Origin: Gordonia sp. PP30
GTDB taxonomy: Bacteria > Actinomycetota > Actinomycetes > Mycobacteriales > Mycobacteriaceae
Direction: 5' to 3'
Length of the DNA: 64,000 nt
NCBI RefSeq assembly: GCF_023100845.1
Contig: NZ_CP095864.1
Span: forward strand, 4,402,001-4,466,000
The notes beneath the pieces are model-generated. The model made no database searches. It worked only from the letters and a program-made list of their open reading frames with translations, and was not told the DNA's origin. How positions within the stretch are numbered: position 1 is the first letter of the stretch; each line of letters starts with the position of its first letter. The translations under genes were made by a program, and so were the position numbers. Shown here in pieces: positions 35,538 through 45,265 of the stretch.

Positions 35538-36619
35538 CCCCTCCCGCATATCCCCCGGCTCCCGTCAGCCCACCGCCCGCGCTCGTCGAGGACGGGCAAT
35601 ACCGATTCGGTACCTACGACGGCCCGATCGGCGTGATCAATCCGCTCGACGCCGGCACCCGCCACGCCTTCGACGGCACCCGCCGCAAGCGCTTCGACGG
35701 CGTCCGCCGGGCCAACCGGAATCTTCGGCTCAAGGAATGGGAGGCGTTCCAGCTCGGCGACGACGACTGGTTCGTCCTCGGCGCGGTCTACAACGCCAAG
35801 ACCGTGGGCCTGATTCAGGTGCTCGCGGTCAACAAACACGACGCCACCATCACCCGCTGGGAGACCAAGATGCCCGCGCCGACGCTGTCGGTGGCGCGCG
35901 GACTGCTCGGCTCGTCGTCACGCGGGCGGGTGGCCGACTTCCGCGTGGAGATCGGCAATCACCTCGAGCGCGGCCGCATCACGGTCGACGCCCACCACCC
36001 CGGCCGCGGCGACCTCCCCGCGATGGGCCTGCACGTCACCGGCTCCTGCGGACCCGACGAGGCCGCTCACCTGGTGGTGGTGCACCCGTTCAGCGCCGAT
36101 CGGGCCCTGTACTCGCACAAGACGATGATGCCGATGGACGGCACCCTGGTGATCGGCGGCGAGCAGGTCGGTTTCGGCACCGGCCGCGGTCACCTGATCC
36201 TCGACGACCACCACGGCGACTACCCGCGTCCGATGCGCTACGACTGGGTCACGGGCATCCGCACCACCGACGAGGGCATCGTCGAGGGGTTCAACCTCAC
36301 CGACAACCAGGTCCTCGACCCGGCCGAATTCAACGAGAACGCCATCTGGATCGGCAACCGCCTCTGGCGCCTGCCCCCGGTGACCGTCGAACGTCCACAG
36401 GGTCCGTGGGGCAAGTGGCTGATCCGCGACGCCGTCGGCGCCGTCGACGTCGCCTTCACGCCGACGGTCCGCTCCACCATGCACGTCGGCCCCCGCAAGT
36501 CACTGGCCGAGTACTACGCACCGTACGGCTGGTACGAGGGCGCGATCCACGCCGACGGCGCGACCATGAACATCGACGGCATGTTCGGCGTCGGCGAACA
36601 GAAACGCATCACGCTCTGA
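35534..36619 (+). CDS. DUF2804 family protein
   Basis: 361 residues. Family of unknown function: beta-rich, with KEWEAFQLGDDDWFVLGAVYNAK, SHKTMMPMDGTL, DDHHGDYPRPMRYDWVTG and WIGNRLWRLPPV as conserved-looking segments. An N-terminal Pro-rich stretch has no signal peptide. Some DUF2804 proteins are thought to act on lipid-like molecules, but I have no direct evidence. Starts at ATG 35534 overlapping the FUSC stop. The last 300 bases (36323-36622) were copied to 37702-38001. Confidence 0.85.
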   Translation: MTPPAYPPAPVSPPPALVEDGQYRFGTYDGPIGVINPLDAGTRHAFDGTRRKRFDGVRRANRNLRLKEWEAFQLGDDDWFVLGAVYNAKTVGLIQVLAVNKHDATITRWETKMPAPTLSVARGLLGSSSRGRVADFRVEIGNHLERGRITVDAHHPGRGDLPAMGLHVTGSCGPDEAAHLVVVHPFSADRALYSHKTMMPMDGTLVIGGEQVGFGTGRGHLILDDHHGDYPRPMRYDWVTGIRTTDEGIVEGFNLTDNQVLDPAEFNENAIWIGNRLWRLPPVTVERPQGPWGKWLIRDAVGAVDVAFTPTVRSTMHVGPRKSLAEYYAPYGWYEGAIHADGATMNIDGMFGVGEQKRITL

Positions 36620-36666
36620 GCGCGGGAGTCTCCGTCACACCGGGCCGCCTGCGCCCCAGCGACGTG

Positions 36667-37434
36667 CTACTCGGCTCCGGAAATGCCGAACAGCACGATC
36701 ACGTCGTCGATGACCGCGCTCCGTAGCGATTCCGGGTCGTCCGGCTCGTCGATCTCGAGCCGGAAGGTCTTCGTGTTCTCGAAGGGGAGGCTCGCACCCT
36801 GGGCGATCGTTCTTGGGGCGCTGGCCTTCGGATCTGTGACCGTCGGCTGGAGGGCGACCAGCTGACTGTCCATCGGGAAGTAGCACGTAGCGGAAGCGGG
36901 CACCTTTTTCGGCCAGGTCACCAACATGTCGTATCCCGCGGGAACGGCTCCCTCTCGCGGATGGACTCCGTCCAGACGGCAGACCGTCGAATCCAACGGC
37001 CACCCGACCCCCAGCGCTGCGGTCGAGCGAGCATCGCTGGTCCAACTCTTCGCCGGATACGGCGCATTCCGCTTCGGGGTCAGGTTCTCGACTTCGCCAG
37101 TGAGGACCACTTCGATCGTCATATTCGCTCTCCCCGGCTTCGCATTCGCCGTATCGAATGTCACCTGTGTCTTCGGGCGGTAGATGCCGGCGCGGAACTC
37201 GTATCCGTCCGGATCCTTCCACTGCTCGGCGATGATGACCTGCCCGGGCCCCCGGGAACCGGAACTCGTCGCACTTGAGGTGCTGGAGACCGGCAAAGCA
37301 GTGGACGGTGCCTGCGGGGTCGACGTATTGTGCCGATGTTCACCGCGTGAAGGGGCCCCGGAGTCGGAACAACCCGCCAGCGGGAGTACGGCAACGACGG
37401 CGAGGGCCAGACAACGCTTGACAGTTGGTGCCAT
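36667..37434 (-). CDS. Secreted lipoprotein of unknown function
   Basis: 255 residues. Basic start MAPTVKR, hydrophobic core LALAVVAVLP and lipobox LAGC (Cys22), so it is lipidated and anchored outside the membrane. A Ser/Thr-rich linker (about residues 23-63) leads to a domain with IVVL-type strands (QVTFDTANAKPG, TIEVVLTGEVENL) and two cysteines (CRLDG, ATCYF) that could pair. No family was recognised. It lies between DUF2804 and its copied 3' end, facing both convergently or tail-on, so it is caught inside the duplicated segment. Confidence 0.75.
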   Translation of the reverse strand: MAPTVKRCLALAVVAVLPLAGCSDSGAPSRGEHRHNTSTPQAPSTALPVSSTSSATSSGSRGPGQVIIAEQWKDPDGYEFRAGIYRPKTQVTFDTANAKPGRANMTIEVVLTGEVENLTPKRNAPYPAKSWTSDARSTAALGVGWPLDSTVCRLDGVHPREGAVPAGYDMLVTWPKKVPASATCYFPMDSQLVALQPTVTDPKASAPRTIAQGASLPFENTKTFRLEIDEPDDPESLRSAVIDDVIVLFGISGAE

Positions 37435-37456
37435 GCGGCAGAAAGTACAGTACCCG

Positions 37457-37692
37457 CATATCGGACATGCGACATACGAACGCCCGAACCGCCAAATTCA
37501 TCCAAAAAGGCGATCTCGGCAGACGCGCCCGCAATCCTCTGCGATGGGCAGCGCGGCGACGCTTACCATCCGTCCCGGACCGTAGATCACCCGGTGAGGC
37601 CCCGCCGAGGAGCACGGGCGGCCTTTTCGACGGCCAGCGCCCCTGCGGCGCCCATCGCCTCGTCCGCATCGCGGTGAACACATATCGGACAT
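37457..37692. repeat. Direct 12-bp repeats CATATCGGACAT bracketing a relic segment
   Basis: CATATCGGACAT occurs at 37457-37468, just upstream of the lipoprotein gene, and again at 37681-37692, nine bases before the duplicated DUF2804 tail. The DNA between them holds the decayed LeuS tail. They may be leftovers of the event that copied this region. Confidence 0.55.
37565..37665 (-). pseudogene. Decayed relic of the leuS 3' end
   Basis: On the minus strand one frame reads PHRVIYGPGRMVSV, close to [14 protein letters not shown] at the end of the intact LeuS, and an adjacent frame reads GALAVEKAARAPRRG where LeuS has [15 protein letters not shown]. At the base level ACCATCCG, CGTAGATCACC, GCCGAGGAG and CGGCCAGCGC match leuS 39853-39945 in order. 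The copy is frameshifted and far more diverged than the neighbouring DUF2804 copy, so it is older. Confidence 0.6.
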
Positions 37693-37701
37693 ACTGATCG
37701 C

Positions 37702-38001
37702 GCCGAATTCAACGAGAACGCCATCTGGATCGGCAACCGCCTCTGGCGCCTGCCCCCGGTGACCGTCGAACGTCCACAGGGTCCGTGGGGCAAGTGGCTG
37801 ATCCGCGACGCCGCCGGCGCCGTCGACGTCGCCTTCACGCCGACAGTCCGCTCCACCATGCACGTCGGCCCCCGCAAGTCACTGGCCGAGTACTACGCAC
37901 CGTACGGCTGGTACGAGGGCGCGATCCACGCCGACGGCGCAACCATGAACATCGACGGCATGTTCGGCGTCGGCGAACAGAAACGCATCACGCTCTGAGC
38001 G
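37702..38001 (+). pseudogene. Duplicated 3' end of the DUF2804 gene
   Basis: These 300 bases match 36323-36622 with three single-base differences (about 99%), at an offset of 1379. They code for the last 99 residues of DUF2804 and its stop but have no start or 5' part, so the fragment is not a working gene. One change is Val to Ala; two are silent. The right end runs into the C-terminus of the broken FUSC gene. Confidence 0.95.
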
Positions 38002-39751
38002 GTTCGGCATTCGAATGCACCGCCATCCACTGGAAGTACAGGAGCCAGTCCTGGGCCCAGAGGAGCGAGATGGCGACCCGGCCGTACGAGATGGTGAACG
38101 GCGTGTCGCCGATCGCGTAGTCGAGGGTGCCGCTGCGGCCGTCCCAGCCCTTGATGGTCCGCTCGACCAGCGCGGTCTGCGCCGAGGCGGCGTCGATCGG
38201 CGCGGCGGTGGTCACCGGTCCGCCGGTGTGTAACAGGCGGTCGTGGGCGGTGTCGACCGCAGCCTCGAACTGCCCGGCGACGGCGGCCGCCGCAGTCCGC
38301 ATCCCGGCGCCGACGGTGGCATCGGGTAGTGGTGCGAGACCGTAACTCTGCAGTTCACGCACCATGGTCGCGGCGAAGAAGGCGTGGTCGACGGCGTTGA
38401 ATACGGTCTCCCCGGCGGCCGCATCGTCGCCGTCCGCACCGCCCTCGCTAAGCGCGACGTCGAACGCATCCGAACCCCGGTCGCGGGCCACGACCGCGGT
38501 CTGCGCCGCCCGTTTCACGGCGGCGATGTCGTCGTGCGTCATCGCCGAGGTGACGAATGTGAACGCCGCGGTGACGTAGTCGGCCGTGCTGCGGACCGAC
38601 CTGTCGAGCACCTCCCGCACGCGATCGGCGACGCCGTGCGGCCACAGAATCGCGGTGATCACCAAGCTCACCGCGAGGCCCACGCCGACGTCGATCAGCC
38701 GGCGGTCCCCCACCTCGACGGACATCTTGTGCCCGCCCAGCGAAACCAGCATGACGAACCAGATCGTGAAACCTGCCTGCTTCGCGATCACCGCGTATTT
38801 GCCGGATGGGCCCCAGACAATGAGGAACGAGACGAAACGGCAGCAGGCAGATGAGCGCGATCAGCTTACTGCCGATCAGCGCGACGAGGCCCATGCAGAC
38901 GCCGAAACCGAGAACCGTGCCGATCGCCACAGACAGCACCGACTTTCGTGATCCCACCGCGTTGAGCTGCAACGATGCCGCGATACCGAGGATCACCCAG
39001 AAGCCGGTCTTCAGGTGCAGCGCTCCTGGGCGGTGAGATTGCCCGGGCGAGCGAGCTTCCCGCGAAAGACCTTGGCGAGCGCCTCGTCGGCCGCCGTGAC
39101 CTCGGCCATCAGCACGGCGACCTGCTCCGGCGTCGCGTCCGGGCTCATCGGTGGCGAGCCCGCGATCATCTTCGCCGAGGCGGTCAGCACTCGCGCAACG
39201 GCGTCCCGGATCGCGGTGGTCTCCCTGCTCGGCCAGAGCACCACCGCGGTGATCGCGGCCACGACGGCGCCCGCGGCGTAGCAGGCCAGACCGGTCGGGA
39301 GATCCTTGAGTGGCGCCTCGGTGGTGACGGCCACGATGAACGGCAGCAGCAGCGAGAGATAGGCGGACCGAACGTAGCCGCGGAGCAACGTCAGATAGGC
39401 CAGGATGAACACCACCAGCAGGGTCACCACGAGCTTCGCGATCAGATAGGGCTGCACCGGCGCACCGATCGAAATCAGTGCCAGACCGGCGGCGCCGGTG
39501 AGGATGTACGCCCAGAACCGGGTGCGCAGCGGGCCCTGAGAATCCGAGAGCACCAGCGGGATGAAGACGCCGAAGGTGGCTTAGAAACCGCTGGTACCGA
39601 CGTCGAGGAGCAGATTCATCACCACCGCGGCCGCGGTCACGACGATCGCCGCCCGAACCGCTTTACCGACCGGAGGCTTGCTCTTATGCTTAGCGGCCGT
39701 CTTCGCTGGGGCGAGCGCCGTCGCCGACCCGCCCGAACCGTTCTCCGTCAT
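37988..39751 (-). pseudogene. Broken FUSC family transporter gene
   Basis: From ATG 39751 (MTENGSGGSATALAP) the frame reads a FUSC-type protein of about 587 codons, but codon 57 is TAA (39581-39583), a frame shift occurs near 39025 and a second near 38840 restores the first frame. Reading through gives WAYILTGAAGLALISIG, LKTGFWVILGIAASLQLNAVG, and VWGPSGKYAVIAKQAGFTIWF, then the cytoplasmic C-terminal region. The last codons lie in the duplicated DUF2804 DNA, so the original C-terminus was probably cut. Sequencing error could mimic the frame changes. Confidence 0.82.
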
Positions 39752-39838
39752 GGTGCGCTCGCCGTCATATTGCAGTTCCCATCCCCGGTCTCCCTTGCGA
39801 CCGCCCTTACACCTGTGACCCCAGAGAACCGCGCGCCG

Positions 39839-42823
39839 CTACGGCACGATGTTGACCATCCGACCGGGGACGTAGATCACCTTGCGAGGCTCGCCGTCGA
39901 GGAGGGCGGCGATCTTCTCGTCGGCCAGCGCAGCGGCGACCACGGTGGCCTCGGCGGCGTCGGCGGCCACCTGGATCCGGCTGCGCACCTTGCCCTTCAC
40001 CTGGACCGGCACCTCGACGGTGTCCTCCACCAGGTAGCTCTCATCGACCTCCGGGAACGGGCCGTGCGCGAGAGAACCCTTGTGACCCAGTCGATTCCAG
40101 AGTTCCTCGGCGAGATGCGGGGCCAGCGGAGCGAGCATCAGGACCAGCGGTTCCACCACCGCGCGCGGGGCACCACCCGGGTAGCTCTTGGTCAGATGGT
40201 TGGTCAGCTCGATCAGCTTGGCGCCCGCGGTGTTCATCCGGAGGCCGTCGTAGTCGTCGCGGACCCCGGCGATCGTCCGATGCAGCGCCTTGAGGTCGTC
40301 GCCGGTCGGCTCCGAGTCGGACACCCGCACGTCGCCGGTCTCCTCGTCGACCACCAGGCGCCACACGCGCTGCAGGAACCGCTGGGCGCCGACGACATCC
40401 TTCGTAGCCCACGGCCGTGACTGGTCCAGCGGACCCATCGACATCTCGTAGACGCGGAGGGTATCGGCGCCGTAGTCGCGGCAGATGTCATCTGGCGCAA
40501 CGGAATTCTTCAGCGACTTGCCCATCTTCCCGTACTCCTGCGACACCTCCTCATCGCCGTAGAAGTACTTGCCGCCGCGCTCGACGACCTCCTCGGCCGG
40601 CACGTACACGCCGCGCGCGTCGGTGTAGGCGTACGCCTGGATCATGCCCTGATTGAACAGCCGGCGGTACGGCTCACGGCTGGTCACATACCCCAGGTCG
40701 AAGAGCACCTTGTGCCAGAAGCGCGAGTACAGCAGGTGCAGCACCGCGTGCTCCACGCCGCCGATGTACAGGTCCAGGCCACCCGGATCGTTCGCGCCGT
40801 GCAGCGCCGGCCGCGGACCCATCCAGTACGCCTCGTTCTCCTTGGCGCACAACGTTTCTTCGTTGGTCGGGTCGATGTAGCGCAGCTGGTACCAGGAGCT
40901 GCCGGCCCACTGCGGCATCACGTTGGTGTCGCGGGTGTAGCGCTGCAGGCCGTCGCCCAGGTCCAGATCGACGGTGACCCACTCGGTGGCCTTGGCCAGC
41001 GGGGGAGACGGACGGCTGTCGGCGTCGTCCGGATCGAAGGCGACCGGCGCGTAGTCGGCCACCTCCGGCAACTCGATGGGGAGCATGGTCTCCGGCAACG
41101 CGACCGGCGCACCGTGCTCGTCGTACACGATGGGGAAGGGCTCGCCCCAGTAGCGCTGCCGCGCAAAGAGCCAGTCGCGCAGTTTGAACTGCACGGTGCC
41201 CACTCCCGTGCCCTCCGATTCCAGGTGCTCGACGATCGCGGCCTTGGCCTCGTCGACCCGCAATCCATCGAGGAAACCACTGTTGACCAGCGGGCCGTCA
41301 CCAGTGAAGGCCTTGTCGGCGACGCCCTCGTCACTACCGATCACCTCGCGGATCGGCAGCCCGAAGGCGGTCGCGAACTCGTAGTCGCGCTCGTCGTGCG
41401 CGGGCACCGCCATGATGGCGCCGGTGCCGTAGCCGAGCAGCACGTAGTCTGCGATGAAGACGGGCAGCGGCTCACCGTTGACCGGATTGGTGGCATAGGC
41501 ACCGGTGAAGACGCCGGTCTTCTCCTTGTTCTCCTGCCGCTCCAGGTCGCTCTTGGCGGCGATCGACGCCCGGTACGACGCGATCGCGGCCTTCGGATCG
41601 GCCGCCCCGCCGGTCCAGCGCGCATCGATCCCCGAACCCGTCGAAGGGTCGTCGGGCCACGCGTCGGCGACGATCTGATCGACCAGCTCGTGCTCGGGCG
41701 CCAGCACCATGTACGACGCGCCGAACAGCGTGTCCGGGCGGGTCGTGAACACCTCGATGGACGTTTCGACACGGGCCGCTCCTTCGTCGCGTCCCGGCTC
41801 AACGAGCGGAGGGATCGCGGGAACGGCCTGGCCCTGAGCATGCGTGGCGGAGCCTGCGACGACACGCGGTCGAAGGGGGAATTTGACCCGCGCACCGCGC
41901 GAACGGCCGATCCAGTTGCGCTGCATGGTCTTGACCTTCTCCGGCCAGTCCAGCAGATCGAGGTCGTCGAGCAGGCGGTCGGAGTACGCGGTGATCCGCA
42001 TCATCCACTGGCGCAGGTTCTTCCGGAAGACCGGGAAGTTGCCGCGCTCGCTCTTGCCGTCGGCGGTCACCTCCTCGTTGGCCAGCACGGTGCCCAGGCC
42101 GGGGCACCAGTTGACCAGCGAATCGCTCAGGTAGACGAGCCGGTACGAGTCGAGTACCTCGCTGCGCGCGGCGTCGTCCAGCTCGGACCACACCCGGCCG
42201 TCGCCGAGAGTCCTTGCGCCGGAATCGAATTCGGCGATCAGCTCGGAGATCGGACGAGCCTTGTTCGCCTCGGCATCGAACCAGGCGTTGTAGATCTGCA
42301 GGAAGATCCACTGCGTCCAGCGGTAGAAGTCGACGTCGGTGGTGGCCACGCGGCGTCGTTCGTCGTGGCCGAGGCCGAGACGACGGATCTGCTGCAGGTA
42401 GCGCTCGATGTTCGCCTCGGTGGTGGTCCGCGGGTGCGTGCCGGTCTGCACCGCGTACTGCTCGGCGGGCAGGCCGAACGAGTCGAAGCCCATGGTGTGC
42501 AGCACGTTGCGGCCGGCCATGCGCTGGAAGCGCGCGTAGACGTCGGACGCGATGAAGCCCAGCGGGTGCCCGACATGCAGGCCGGCGCCGGAGGGGTAGG
42601 GGAACATGTCCTGCACGAAGAGCTTGTCCGGCGCATCCGGGCCGGAGCCGGAGAACGCGGAGAAGTCCCCGGCGAGTGGTCCGACGGGGTTCGGCGCGGC
42701 GAAGGTCTGCTGGGCGGTCCAGTACTCCTGCCAGCGGCTTTCGATGTCACCGGCGGTCTGTGCGGTGTAACGGTGCCCCGGGGCGGCTTCGGCATTGCTC
42801 ACCCGACCAGGGTAAATCGTCAC
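39839..42823 (-). CDS. leuS: Leucyl-tRNA synthetase with repeat-derived insert
   Basis: 994 residues; GTG 42823, with GTG 42802 ([10 protein letters not shown]) as an alternative. Class I synthetase: [15 protein letters not shown] (HIGH box), [11 protein letters not shown] (KMSKS loop), and the CP1 editing domain with [16 protein letters not shown] and [15 protein letters not shown]. Between [12 protein letters not shown] and the editing domain an extra segment ([23 protein letters not shown]) is encoded by repeat family D; a shorter extra DDPSTGSG comes from family A. M. tuberculosis LeuS, as I remember it, has neither. Essential, so both inserts must be tolerated. Confidence 0.95.
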   Translation of the reverse strand: MTIYPGRVSNAEAAPGHRYTAQTAGDIESRWQEYWTAQQTFAAPNPVGPLAGDFSAFSGSGPDAPDKLFVQDMFPYPSGAGLHVGHPLGFIASDVYARFQRMAGRNVLHTMGFDSFGLPAEQYAVQTGTHPRTTTEANIERYLQQIRRLGLGHDERRRVATTDVDFYRWTQWIFLQIYNAWFDAEANKARPISELIAEFDSGARTLGDGRVWSELDDAARSEVLDSYRLVYLSDSLVNWCPGLGTVLANEEVTADGKSERGNFPVFRKNLRQWMMRITAYSDRLLDDLDLLDWPEKVKTMQRNWIGRSRGARVKFPLRPRVVAGSATHAQGQAVPAIPPLVEPGRDEGAARVETSIEVFTTRPDTLFGASYMVLAPEHELVDQIVADAWPDDPSTGSGIDARWTGGAADPKAAIASYRASIAAKSDLERQENKEKTGVFTGAYATNPVNGEPLPVFIADYVLLGYGTGAIMAVPAHDERDYEFATAFGLPIREVIGSDEGVADKAFTGDGPLVNSGFLDGLRVDEAKAAIVEHLESEGTGVGTVQFKLRDWLFARQRYWGEPFPIVYDEHGAPVALPETMLPIELPEVADYAPVAFDPDDADSRPSPPLAKATEWVTVDLDLGDGLQRYTRDTNVMPQWAGSSWYQLRYIDPTNEETLCAKENEAYWMGPRPALHGANDPGGLDLYIGGVEHAVLHLLYSRFWHKVLFDLGYVTSREPYRRLFNQGMIQAYAYTDARGVYVPAEEVVERGGKYFYGDEEVSQEYGKMGKSLKNSVAPDDICRDYGADTLRVYEMSMGPLDQSRPWATKDVVGAQRFLQRVWRLVVDEETGDVRVSDSEPTGDDLKALHRTIAGVRDDYDGLRMNTAGAKLIELTNHLTKSYPGGAPRAVVEPLVLMLAPLAPHLAEELWNRLGHKGSLAHGPFPEVDESYLVEDTVEVPVQVKGKVRSRIQVAADAAEATVVAAALADEKIAALLDGEPRKVIYVPGRMVNIVP
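41630..41648. repeat. Family A repeat inside leuS
   Basis: CCCCGAACCCGTCGAAGGG is a family A copy in the leuS frame; on the minus strand it codes for DPSTGSG within the editing domain. Confidence 0.7.
41834..41875. repeat. Repeat family D inside leuS
   Basis: This 42-base stretch matches 58941-58982 with one mismatch; it starts CTGAGCATGCGTGGCGGAGC and ends in CGAAG. Here it lies within leuS, in frame, and makes up the core of the extra segment before the editing domain. Confidence 0.9.
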
Positions 42824-42855
42824 CGATGCCGGGGTGAGACCGGCTCGGCGATACC

Positions 42856-43395
42856 ATGAGGGCCGTGTACGCCGTGTCCGTGATCGCCGCAGTTCTGGTC
42901 TTCGTCCTCGCCGCCGTCTGGCTGTTCGTGGGCGTGGCAGGCCTGACCGGCACCCTCCCCGGCAACCGCTGGGTGGGTGTGCGGACCAAGGAGACGATCG
43001 CGTCGAAAGACGCCTGGACGCTGGCCCACCGGGTGGCCGCGCCCGGCTTCCTGGGCGGAGCGCTGGCCCTGATCCTCGGCGGGCTGCTGTCGCTGTTCGC
43101 GGCCGGCGGCGTGTTCTACGCGCTGGGCGGGCTGGTCCTCGGTCTGCTGGCGGTGTCGGTGGTCAGCGGCGTCGCGATCCGCGCCGCCCAGACCGTTCCG
43201 GCGCCGGACGACGCCACCGGCGGCTGCTCCAGCGACTGCTGTTCCAGTGACACGGCCGGCACGCCATCGGAACAGAGCTGCGCCGCCGAGGCCGGCGATC
43301 CGGCGGCGGAATGCGGCGAGTCGAGTTGCGGGTCGTGCGCGCTCAGCGGCATGTGCCTGCCGGAGACCCAGGCCGAGAGCGGCCAGGCCCGCTGA
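42856..43395 (+). CDS. SdpI-family membrane protein with a cysteine-rich tail
   Basis: 179 residues. Three or four membrane segments carry the SdpI core [27 protein letters not shown], known from the Bacillus immunity protein for the SdpC toxin. After residue ~118 comes a soluble tail with eight cysteines in about 46 residues ([28 protein letters not shown]); the membrane part has none. Such a tail suggests metal or redox binding. Start ATG 42856, 32 bases from the leuS start on the other strand. The stop shares a base with the next gene's ATG. Confidence 0.8.
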   Translation: MRAVYAVSVIAAVLVFVLAAVWLFVGVAGLTGTLPGNRWVGVRTKETIASKDAWTLAHRVAAPGFLGGALALILGGLLSLFAAGGVFYALGGLVLGLLAVSVVSGVAIRAAQTVPAPDDATGGCSSDCCSSDTAGTPSEQSCAAEAGDPAAECGESSCGSCALSGMCLPETQAESGQAR

Positions 43396-44384
43396 TGCTC
43401 GGCAGACTGCTGGCGCGCTCGCCGGTCGACGGCTTCGTGCTGTCGATCCTGCTCGCGGTCGTCGTCGCCGCCGTCCTCCCGGCGCGCGGAACCTTCGCCT
43501 CCGTGCTCGACGACGTCGTCGTGGCCGCGATCGCCCTGCTCTTCTTCCTGTACGGCACCCGGCTGCATCCGCGTGAGGCGCTCGAGGGTCTGACCCACTG
43601 GCGCCTGCACCTGACCATCCTCGGCTTCACCTTCGTGCTCTTCCCGATCATCGGATACCTGCTGCATCCGCTGCTCGTCCACGTGATCGGCACCGATCTC
43701 TCGTCCGGCATGCTCTACCTGACCCTGGTGCCGTCGACGGTGCAGTCGTCGATCGCGTTCACCTCGATCGCCCGCGGCAACGTGCCGGGCGCCATCGTGA
43801 GCGCGTCCGTCTCCAACCTGCTCGGGGTGTTCCTCACCCCGATCCTGGTGGTCTGGCTGATGAGCACCGACTCGGGCGTGCAGTTCTCCGGCGCATCGAT
43901 CACCAAGCTGCTGCTGGAGATCCTGCTGCCCTTCGTCGTCGGCCAGGTGCTGCGGCCGTGGGTGGCTCCGCGGCTGCGGCGCTACGCCGAGCCGACCAAG
44001 TACGTCGACCGCGGATCCATCGTGCTGGTGGTCTACGTCGCGTTCAGCGAGGGTGTGCGCGAAGGACTGTGGTCGCTGGTCAGCGCCTGGCAGGTGATCC
44101 TGATGGTGCTCATCGCGACCGCCCTGGTGGTCGTGATGCTGATCGCCTCCGGCTGGTTGCCGAAACGGATGGGGTTCGACCGCGAGGACACCATCGCCAT
44201 CCAGTTCTGCGGCACCAAGAAGTCTCTCGCCACCGGTCTGCCGATGGCGACGGTGCTGTTCGCCGGCTCGTCGGTCGGCCTGATCGTGCTACCGCTGATG
44301 ATCTTCCATCAGGTGCAGCTGATCCTGTGCTCCTGGCTGGCGACCCGGTACGGACGCGCCGCCGAGGAGACGGTCGCCGCGTAG
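43395..44384 (+). CDS. Bile acid:sodium symporter-like transporter (SBF-like)
   Basis: 329 residues and about ten membrane helices. ALLFFLYGTRLHPREAL, LVPSTVQSSIAFTSIARGNVPGA and IAIQFCGTKKSLATGLPMA are typical of the SBF-like branch that includes YfeH and the fungal Rch1 type. It may move sodium with an organic anion or another solute; substrate unknown. ATG 43395 overlaps the SdpI-like stop by one base (TGATG), so both proteins are made together. Confidence 0.85.
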   Translation: MLGRLLARSPVDGFVLSILLAVVVAAVLPARGTFASVLDDVVVAAIALLFFLYGTRLHPREALEGLTHWRLHLTILGFTFVLFPIIGYLLHPLLVHVIGTDLSSGMLYLTLVPSTVQSSIAFTSIARGNVPGAIVSASVSNLLGVFLTPILVVWLMSTDSGVQFSGASITKLLLEILLPFVVGQVLRPWVAPRLRRYAEPTKYVDRGSIVLVVYVAFSEGVREGLWSLVSAWQVILMVLIATALVVVMLIASGWLPKRMGFDREDTIAIQFCGTKKSLATGLPMATVLFAGSSVGLIVLPLMIFHQVQLILCSWLATRYGRAAEETVAA

Positions 44385-44433
44385 AGCACTTTCGGCCCTT
44401 TCGGCTCCTTCGGCACTGTGCCACGCTGGACCC

Positions 44434-45255
44434 ATGGGGAAGAGACAGCTCGACGGGCTCGTGATCGCGGTGACCGGCGGCGCCGCGGGCATCGGACGGC
44501 AGATCGCCGAACAGGCGGCATGGGCGGGCGCCCGCGTCGCTATCGGCGACCGCAATGCCGAGGCCGCGGCCGCGACGGCGAGCGAACTCGGCGCCGGGAT
44601 GCGCAGCTACCCGCTCGACGTCACCGACGAAGCGTCGTTCACGACCTTCCTGGATGACGTCGAACGGGATCTCGGCCCGCTCGACGTCCTGGTCAACAAC
44701 GCCGGGGTCATGTGGGTGGGCCCGTTCGACGCCGAACCGGAGACCGCCACCGAGGCCATGTTCGCGGTGAACGTGCTCGGCGTGATCCGCGGCATCCGGC
44801 TCGCCGCGCCCCGCATGCGCGAGCGTGGCGGCGGCCACGTCGTCACCATCGCGTCCGCGGCCTCCAAGCTCGCACCGCCCGGCGAGGCCAGCTACGCCGC
44901 CAGCAAGCACGCGGTCCTCGGCTATCTCACCGGCGTCCGCGAGGAGTTGCGGGGGAGCGGAGTCCATATCTCGGCGATCCTGCCCGGCGTGGTCGACACC
45001 GCCCTCGCGGCGGGCACCGACACCGGTGCGGCGAAGCTGCTGTCCCCGGACGACGTCGCCGCCGCCGTGCTCCGGGTGATCTCCGCACCGCGTTTCATCA
45101 CCACCATCCCGTCGTACGTCGGCCCGCTGGTCGCGGTGTCCGGCCTGCTCCCGCAGGGGATTCGGGACGTTCTGCTGCGCCGCGCGGTGCCCGATCAGGT
45201 CGCCGCCGCGGCGAAGGCCGATCGAAGCGGCTACGAGAAGGATGCTCTGGGCTAG
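44434..45255 (+). CDS. Short-chain dehydrogenase/reductase
   Basis: 273 residues, classical SDR. TGGAAGIGRQIAE is the cofactor loop, GDRNAEAA follows the second strand (Asp suggests NAD), NNAGVMWVG the third, and SYAASKHAV the Tyr/Lys active site with Ser in ASAASK. The C-terminal 60 residues add a hydrophobic stretch (IPSYVGPLVAVSGLLPQGI), found in SDRs that sit on membranes. Substrate unknown. It follows the SBF-like gene after 49 bases with a run of TTCGGC repeats. Confidence 0.87.
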   Translation: MGKRQLDGLVIAVTGGAAGIGRQIAEQAAWAGARVAIGDRNAEAAAATASELGAGMRSYPLDVTDEASFTTFLDDVERDLGPLDVLVNNAGVMWVGPFDAEPETATEAMFAVNVLGVIRGIRLAAPRMRERGGGHVVTIASAASKLAPPGEASYAASKHAVLGYLTGVREELRGSGVHISAILPGVVDTALAAGTDTGAAKLLSPDDVAAAVLRVISAPRFITTIPSYVGPLVAVSGLLPQGIRDVLLRRAVPDQVAAAAKADRSGYEKDALG

Positions 45256-45265
45256 GGTCGCGGGC

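Noticed and set aside
44385..44433. TTCGGC-rich stretch as a repeat array
   Set aside because: Only three short imperfect units, no spacer regularity and no cas genes; not a CRISPR array.
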